8,430 nucleotides of DNA, from contig JAICHE010000039.1 of the NCBI GenBank assembly GCA_025922755.1, forward strand, positions 1 through 8,430, in the 5' to 3' direction. The notes beneath the pieces are model-generated. The model was not told where the DNA came from. It did no database searches and saw only the letters and a program-made list of their open reading frames with translations. Shown here piece after piece: positions 5,305 to 8,430 of this stretch. The translations under genes were made by a program, and so were the position numbers. The DNA is from Nitrososphaeraceae archaeon (lineage in GTDB: Archaea; Thermoproteota; Nitrososphaeria; Nitrososphaerales; Nitrosopumilaceae). Position 1 is the stretch's first letter; every line of letters starts with the position of its first letter.

Positions 5305-6753
5305 ATGTCTGCCATTACCCCCAAAAAAATTGCTGAAAACCAATACGAAATCGAAGCTGATTCAAACTTTGGAATGAAGGTTCCAGTCAGAATTTACGCA
5401 AATGAGGCACTGCTTGAAAAAATGCTAACTGACAGAACAATAATGCAAGCAAAAAATGTTGCATCAATTCCTGGAATTGTCAGTCACAGTGTAGTTTTGC
5501 CTGATGGACATGAAGGATATGGATTTCCGGTAGGCGGAGTTGCTGCAATGGATGCAGAAGAAGGAATGATTAGCCCTGGTGGTGTTGGATATGATATCAA
5601 CTGCGGTGTCAGACTATTACGCTCAAATTTAACTGAAGACCAAGTTCGCGCAAAACTCAAAGACTTGGTAACTGATCTTTTCAATTCAATTCCATCTGGT
5701 GTGGGTTCCAAAGGCTCAGTAAAACTCAGTCATTCTGAATTAGATGAAGTCTTGACTCGCGGGGTGAACTGGGCAATTGAAAATGGATATGGCTCATCAC
5801 ATGATGCAGAAGTCTGCGAAGAAAACGGACAGATTGACAATGCAGACCCTAACAAAGTTTCAGACAAAGCAAGAAAGAGAGGACTTCCACAGCTAGGAAG
5901 CTTGGGCTCAGGAAATCATTTTCTTGAAGTACAAAAAGTAGCAGAGATTCACAACGAAGAGGCTGCAAAAAAGATGGGACTAGAAAAGGGGACAATTACA
6001 GTTCTGGTTCATTGTGGCTCCCGAGGATTTGGACACCAAGTGTGTAGTGACTATCTTAGAATATCTGAGCAAGCCCTAGAAAAATATGGAATTCATCTCA
6101 ATGACAGGGAGCTTGCATGTGTTCCAAATACTTCAGAAGAAGGAGAGTCTTACAGAAAGGCAATGTTTTCTGCTCTAAACTATGCATGGAGCAACAGACA
6201 GATGCTAACTCACTGGACAAGAAAATCCTTTGAGAGAGTTTTCAATCAATCTGAATCAGATTTGGATATGAAGCTAGTTTATGATGTTGCACACAATATA
6301 GCAAAGGTTGAACGACACAAAATTAATGGCGAAGAGCGCAAGCTTGTGGTCCACAGAAAAGGTGCAACCAGAGCATTTCCAGCAGAACGCGAAGAAGTTC
6401 CACTAAAGTATAGACATTTAGGACAACCAGTACTGGTTCCTGGTTCAATGGGAACTGCAAGCTGGGTACTACTAGGACAACCAAATGCGATGAATCTTAG
6501 TTTTGGTTCTACTGCACATGGAGCTGGCAGAACAATGTCAAGATCAAAAGCTAGACGAAACTTTACAGAAGATAATGTCAAAAAATCATTAAGTGACAAG
6601 GGAATTTTCATTAAAGCATTGACCAGAGACGGTGTTGTCGAGGAGACTCCGCAGGCCTACAAGGATGTTGATTCTGTAGTTAATGTCTCCCATGACCTTG
6701 GAATAGCCACAAAAGTAGCAAAATTAGTGCCTATAGGTGTGATTAAGGGTTGA
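5305..6753 (+). CDS. rtcB: RNA-splicing ligase RtcB
   Basis: GTP- and Mn2+-dependent ligase joining RNA 2',3'-cyclic phosphate or 3'-phosphate ends to 5'-OH ends. In archaea it seals tRNA exons after intron removal. The 482 aa match the usual archaeal length, with no intein. Predicted metal and catalytic residues, by analogy to Pyrococcus RtcB: Asp97 and Cys100 in GYDINCGVR, His205 in GSGNHF, His236 in HCGSRG, His330 in DVAHN, and the guanylylated His405 in STAHGAGR. DGHEGYGFPVGG (67-78) and LVPGSMGTASW (377-387) are further family signatures. The ATG at 5305 is chosen over an in-frame upstream start at 5203 because MSAITPKK begins just before the conserved N-terminal domain, gives the normal length and follows a TATA box. 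The stop overlaps the next start (TTGA), so at least the next two genes are co-transcribed. No archease gene is in view. Confidence 0.97.
   Translation: MSAITPKKIAENQYEIEADSNFGMKVPVRIYANEALLEKMLTDRTIMQAKNVASIPGIVSHSVVLPDGHEGYGFPVGGVAAMDAEEGMISPGGVGYDINCGVRLLRSNLTEDQVRAKLKDLVTDLFNSIPSGVGSKGSVKLSHSELDEVLTRGVNWAIENGYGSSHDAEVCEENGQIDNADPNKVSDKARKRGLPQLGSLGSGNHFLEVQKVAEIHNEEAAKKMGLEKGTITVLVHCGSRGFGHQVCSDYLRISEQALEKYGIHLNDRELACVPNTSEEGESYRKAMFSALNYAWSNRQMLTHWTRKSFERVFNQSESDLDMKLVYDVAHNIAKVERHKINGEERKLVVHRKGATRAFPAEREEVPLKYRHLGQPVLVPGSMGTASWVLLGQPNAMNLSFGSTAHGAGRTMSRSKARRNFTEDNVKKSLSDKGIFIKALTRDGVVEETPQAYKDVDSVVNVSHDLGIATKVAKLVPIGVIKG
6735..6739 (+). promoter_or_regulatory. Shine-Dalgarno site for the PDCD5-like gene, inside the rtcB 3' end
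   Basis: AGGTG, complementary to the archaeal 16S rRNA tail, lies 10 nt upstream of the TTG at 6750. It supports this unusual start for an internal operon gene, in contrast to the leaderless first gene. Confidence 0.5.
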
Positions 6754-7151
6754 GTGATGATATAGAACTAGAAAGACTAAAGGCAAAAAGACTTGCAGAG
6801 ATGCAAAAAAACATCTCAACAATAAAGCAAACCTCAGAACCAGAACAAAAAGAAAAACCAAAACCAAACCCAAGAGATATTGTTCTAAAATCGCTTGGCT
6901 TTAGGGGAGAAGAAGTACTTCAAAACGCAGAGACTCAATTTCCAAATGAGACTCGAGCTGTAATTGTACAGCTTGCGCAGTTAATTTCATCAGGAGAGTT
7001 TGATGAGAAAATTGATGGGGGACAATTGTTATCCTTATTCAGAACTATCGGGCTAAATGTTAGAATGCAAACTAAAATCAACGTAGAGCAAGACGGAAAA
7101 TTTGTCTCCTTAACTGACAAACTAAAAAGTAAAAAAAACGATGAAGAGTAA
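6750..7151 (+). CDS. PDCD5-like (TFAR19-related) DNA-binding protein
   Basis: Probable small helical nucleic-acid-binding protein of the PDCD5 family, found in archaea and eukaryotes. Seen in 133 aa: an N-terminal charged helix ELERLKAKRLAEMQ (6-19), as in the DELEEIRKRKLEEL-type start of the family; a lysine- and proline-rich linker (25-41); then a helical core with VIVQLAQLISSGEF (71-84) and KIDGGQLLSLFRTI (87-100), matching the family pattern of a QLAQ helix, short turn and KI-D-x-x-L helix. A basic tail with TKINV (108-112) and KLKSKK (124-129) follows; the segment 113-126 is longer than I expect for the family. The TTG start overlaps the rtcB stop and has a Shine-Dalgarno site, implying coupled translation. 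Its stop overlaps the next ATG. The family match is from memory of the pattern, not an alignment, so an unrelated helical protein remains possible. Confidence 0.62.
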   Translation: MSDDIELERLKAKRLAEMQKNISTIKQTSEPEQKEKPKPNPRDIVLKSLGFRGEEVLQNAETQFPNETRAVIVQLAQLISSGEFDEKIDGGQLLSLFRTIGLNVRMQTKINVEQDGKFVSLTDKLKSKKNDEE

Positions 7152-7465
7152 TGGGCGTTACACTAGAAGTTTCAACTAAAAATTATACAGGTGACAAGCT
7201 TGCAGTAAAGATGGCACTATCGCACATGGAGACACTGCTTGGCACTCCAAACGGATATGCGCTAAGTGAACCTTACTCTAAATTTGGCTGGACGTTTTTT
7301 AAAATTGCACTAAAAGCAGAGCTGCAAGAGGGAATTGAAAGAAAGTTCGGGGATATGATAAACAAGTATCAGTGGAGCAACCCAACTGAAAAGTTTACAA
7401 AATTTATGACAGACTATTTTGCATCTAAAGGTTGCAACATAAAGATAAAGACAATTAGTGTCTAG
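7151..7465 (+). CDS. Conserved-looking 104-aa protein of unknown function, last gene of the rtcB operon
   Basis: I do not recognise a family. The 104 aa are soluble in character, mixed alpha/beta: an N-terminal strand TLEVSTK (4-10), a helix LAVKMALSHMETLL (17-30), an aromatic segment YSKFGWTFFKIALKAEL (42-58), a central helix near 61-72, an amphipathic helix EKFTKFMTDYFASKG (79-93) and a terminal strand IKIKTISV. There is one cysteine (95), no metal cluster and no membrane segment. The ATG overlaps the preceding stop (TAATG), so translation is probably coupled to the PDCD5-like gene and the protein may act with it or with RtcB (inference from position only). Its stop TAG at 7463-7465 shares the CTAG tetranucleotide with the stop of rps11 on the other strand. 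Confidence 0.75.
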   Translation: MGVTLEVSTKNYTGDKLAVKMALSHMETLLGTPNGYALSEPYSKFGWTFFKIALKAELQEGIERKFGDMINKYQWSNPTEKFTKFMTDYFASKGCNIKIKTISV

Positions 7466-7998
7466 ACTCTTCTTCCTCTTTTACCGCCTTTCTTTCTGGT
7501 GGTATCATGAGGTATTGGTGTAACATCATCTATTCTTCCAATTTTAAATCCGCCTCTTGCAAGTGCTCTGATTGCAGCTTGTGCACCTGGTCCTGGGACT
7601 CGAGAACCTACCCCTCCAACTGCACGGACTCTGATATGAAATCCAGTAAAGCCTTTTGTCTTTGCAGATTCAATTACGGTGTTTGCAGCCTTCATTGCTG
7701 CAAATGGTGATGATTCGTATCTGTCTGCATTGACGTGTACTCCGCCAGATGATAAAGCAACAGTTTCTGCACCGGTAAGGTCAGTCATGTGAATGATGGT
7801 GTTATTGTAACTACTGTAAATGTGAGCGATTCCCCACTTTGCTGGACCCTCTTTTTTGGTCTCAGGCTCAGGTTTTGCCTTTGCTTCGGCTTTGGATTCG
7901 ACCTCAGTTTCTGCTGCAGTCTCTTCAACTGGAGTTTCTTCTGCCTTTTCCTCTACTGGGGCTTCTTTTTCCTCTACCTGAGCTTCAGTTTCTGACAA
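7462..7998 (-). CDS. rps11: Small ribosomal subunit protein uS11 (archaeal S11) with acidic N-terminal extension
   Basis: 30S platform protein contacting 16S rRNA near the mRNA exit path. The core (about 54-178) is textbook uS11: WGIAHIYSSYNNTIIHMTDLTG, then SSGGVHVNADR, SSPFAAM, the GVGSRVPGPGAQAAIRAL segment around 129-146, and the basic tail DVTPIPHDTTRKKGGKRGRRV. Residues 2-50 form a low-complexity Glu/Ala/Lys/Pro extension with imperfect repeats of PVEEK/PVEET, absent from most uS11 proteins. The start is taken as TTG at 7998, giving 178 aa and MSETEA. The frame stays open to 8373, but that part overlaps the divergent gene, and a strong TATA element sits 26 nt upstream of this TTG, implying a leaderless mRNA. 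The usual archaeal neighbours S13, S4 and RNA polymerase subunit D are not adjacent; rps11 seems to be transcribed alone. Confidence 0.95.
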   Translation of the reverse strand: MSETEAQVEEKEAPVEEKAEETPVEETAAETEVESKAEAKAKPEPETKKEGPAKWGIAHIYSSYNNTIIHMTDLTGAETVALSSGGVHVNADRYESSPFAAMKAANTVIESAKTKGFTGFHIRVRAVGGVGSRVPGPGAQAAIRALARGGFKIGRIDDVTPIPHDTTRKKGGKRGRRV

Positions 7999-8020
7999 TG
8001 TCTGCTTAGGTTCTAAAGGG

Positions 8021-8029
8021 TTTAAAAAA
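8021..8029 (-). promoter_or_regulatory. TATA box for rps11
   Basis: Read leftward the element is TTTTTTAAA, centred about 26 nt upstream of the TTG at 7998. This spacing puts the transcription start at the start codon and is the main reason for choosing that TTG. Confidence 0.6.
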
Positions 8030-8079
8030 CATTGATTTTGCCTCAAATCTAATCCCACAAGACTTCTTATGTGATAATT

Positions 8080-8084
8080 GAGGT
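8080..8084 (+). promoter_or_regulatory. Possible Shine-Dalgarno site GAGGT for the membrane-protein gene
   Basis: GAGGT lies 8 nt upstream of the GTG at 8093, the spacing expected for an archaeal ribosome binding site. It would fall inside the gene if the upstream TTG at 8078 were used, and so favours the GTG start. Confidence 0.4.
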
Positions 8085-8092
8085 CTGAGCGT

Positions 8093-8416
8093 GTGAGGCC
8101 AATCATATTTTTGGTAATTGCAGTCGGCATTGGATCGGCAATTGCAGGATCAATAATATTGCAGTTTTTTGCACAGGCAGACAACACTCCACAGCAGATG
8201 GACTTGGAAAAAAAGTGTGAAAAGATTGCATCAGAAGGATTCAAGATACAGGTAAAGTACTCAGAGATTGATTTTGATAAAATGCCAAAAGAAGATGCAG
8301 ATGCACTGAAGTACCTTGATGACTTGTGGATTAAAGACTGTGTCTCCCAACTATCCCCTGAGACACTTTTCAATATTGCAGATAGAGTCGAGCGGGATTA
8401 CTATTCAGGAGAATAA
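8093..8416 (+). CDS. Small membrane-anchored (or secreted) protein, unknown function
   Basis: The product is 107 aa from GTG 8093. An in-frame TTG at 8078 would add five residues (MRSER); the GTG is preferred because GAGGT precedes it by 8 nt. Residues 3-26 form one hydrophobic segment rich in Ile, Ala and Gly, preceded by an Arg. The sequence after it (FFAQADNT) could be a signal peptidase site, so the protein is either an N-terminally anchored or a released extracytoplasmic protein. The remaining 80 residues are acidic and helical, with Cys42 and Cys83 able to form a disulfide, and end in VERDYYSGE. It is divergent from rps11 with about 94 nt between the starts. I recognise no family. Composition and codon use fit real coding sequence. 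Confidence 0.72.
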   Translation: MRPIIFLVIAVGIGSAIAGSIILQFFAQADNTPQQMDLEKKCEKIASEGFKIQVKYSEIDFDKMPKEDADALKYLDDLWIKDCVSQLSPETLFNIADRVERDYYSGE

Positions 8417-8430
8417 CTTTCAACTTTGTA

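Noticed and set aside
5217..5324. Longer start for the cysteine-rich minus-strand gene
   Set aside because: It would overlap the start of rtcB and the shared promoter region; the ATG at 5216 gives a compact protein with clusters at both ends.
5484..7120. Minus-strand ORFs opposite rtcB and the PDCD5-like gene
   Set aside because: They fully overlap well-supported coding frames and have Ser/Pro/Leu-rich shadow composition.
7507..7995. Plus-strand ORFs opposite rps11 (67 and 68 aa, Cys- and Phe-rich)
   Set aside because: The Cys/Trp/Phe richness comes from reading Glu/Lys/Ala and Gly codons of uS11 on the wrong strand.
7999..8373. Extension of rps11 upstream to give a 303-aa protein
   Set aside because: It would overlap the divergent gene almost completely, its sequence is unlike any uS11 extension, and a TATA box lies between it and the TTG at 7998.

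Overview
The window looks like chromosomal DNA from an ammonia-oxidising-type archaeon (Thaumarchaeota/Nitrososphaerota, Nitrosopumilus-like). This rests on AT-rich sequence, archaeal-type ribosomal protein uS11 with an acidic N-terminal extension, RtcB of archaeal length followed by a PDCD5-like protein, TATA-like elements 25-33 nt upstream of start codons (leaderless or nearly leaderless transcripts), and frequent TTG starts. No tRNA, rRNA, CRISPR array, insertion sequence or phage gene is visible. The lineage assignment is inference from these traits, not from a database search.

Layout. Left part (1-2500): a malic enzyme gene that lacks only its first codons runs rightward off the left edge and converges on a leftward type II NAD(P)H dehydrogenase gene. 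A gene-poor spacer follows (2498-2927). Middle (2928-4519): a stand-alone Cas4/RecB-like PD-(D/E)XK nuclease with a four-cysteine cluster signature, then a response regulator made of two receiver domains and nothing else. Spacer 4520-4776 holds a strong hairpin, a perfect 12-bp inverted repeat and a doubtful 45-codon ORF. Next come two very small leftward genes, a 68-aa coiled-coil protein and a 62-aa cysteine-rich probable zinc protein. The latter is divergent from rtcB.

Right part (5305-8416): rtcB (3'-phosphate RNA ligase), a PDCD5-like nucleic-acid-binding protein and an unknown 104-aa protein form a tightly overlapping rightward operon (TTGA and TAATG junctions). The operon collides with leftward rps11, and both terminal genes end in the same CTAG tetranucleotide. 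rps11 starts at a TTG preceded by a good TATA box. Divergent from it is a small membrane-anchored protein of unknown function.

How they fit: malic enzyme produces NAD(P)H from malate and the dehydrogenase can pass such electrons to quinone, though they are convergent and not co-transcribed. The rtcB operon and rps11 belong to RNA processing and translation. Most of the window is ordinary core-genome content. The points most worth a second look are the rtcB/PDCD5-like/unknown operon, the overlapping stop codons at 7462-7465, the structured spacer 4526-4670, and the changed cofactor-site residues in the dehydrogenase and malic enzyme. I did not find convincing evidence of a new multi-gene system.
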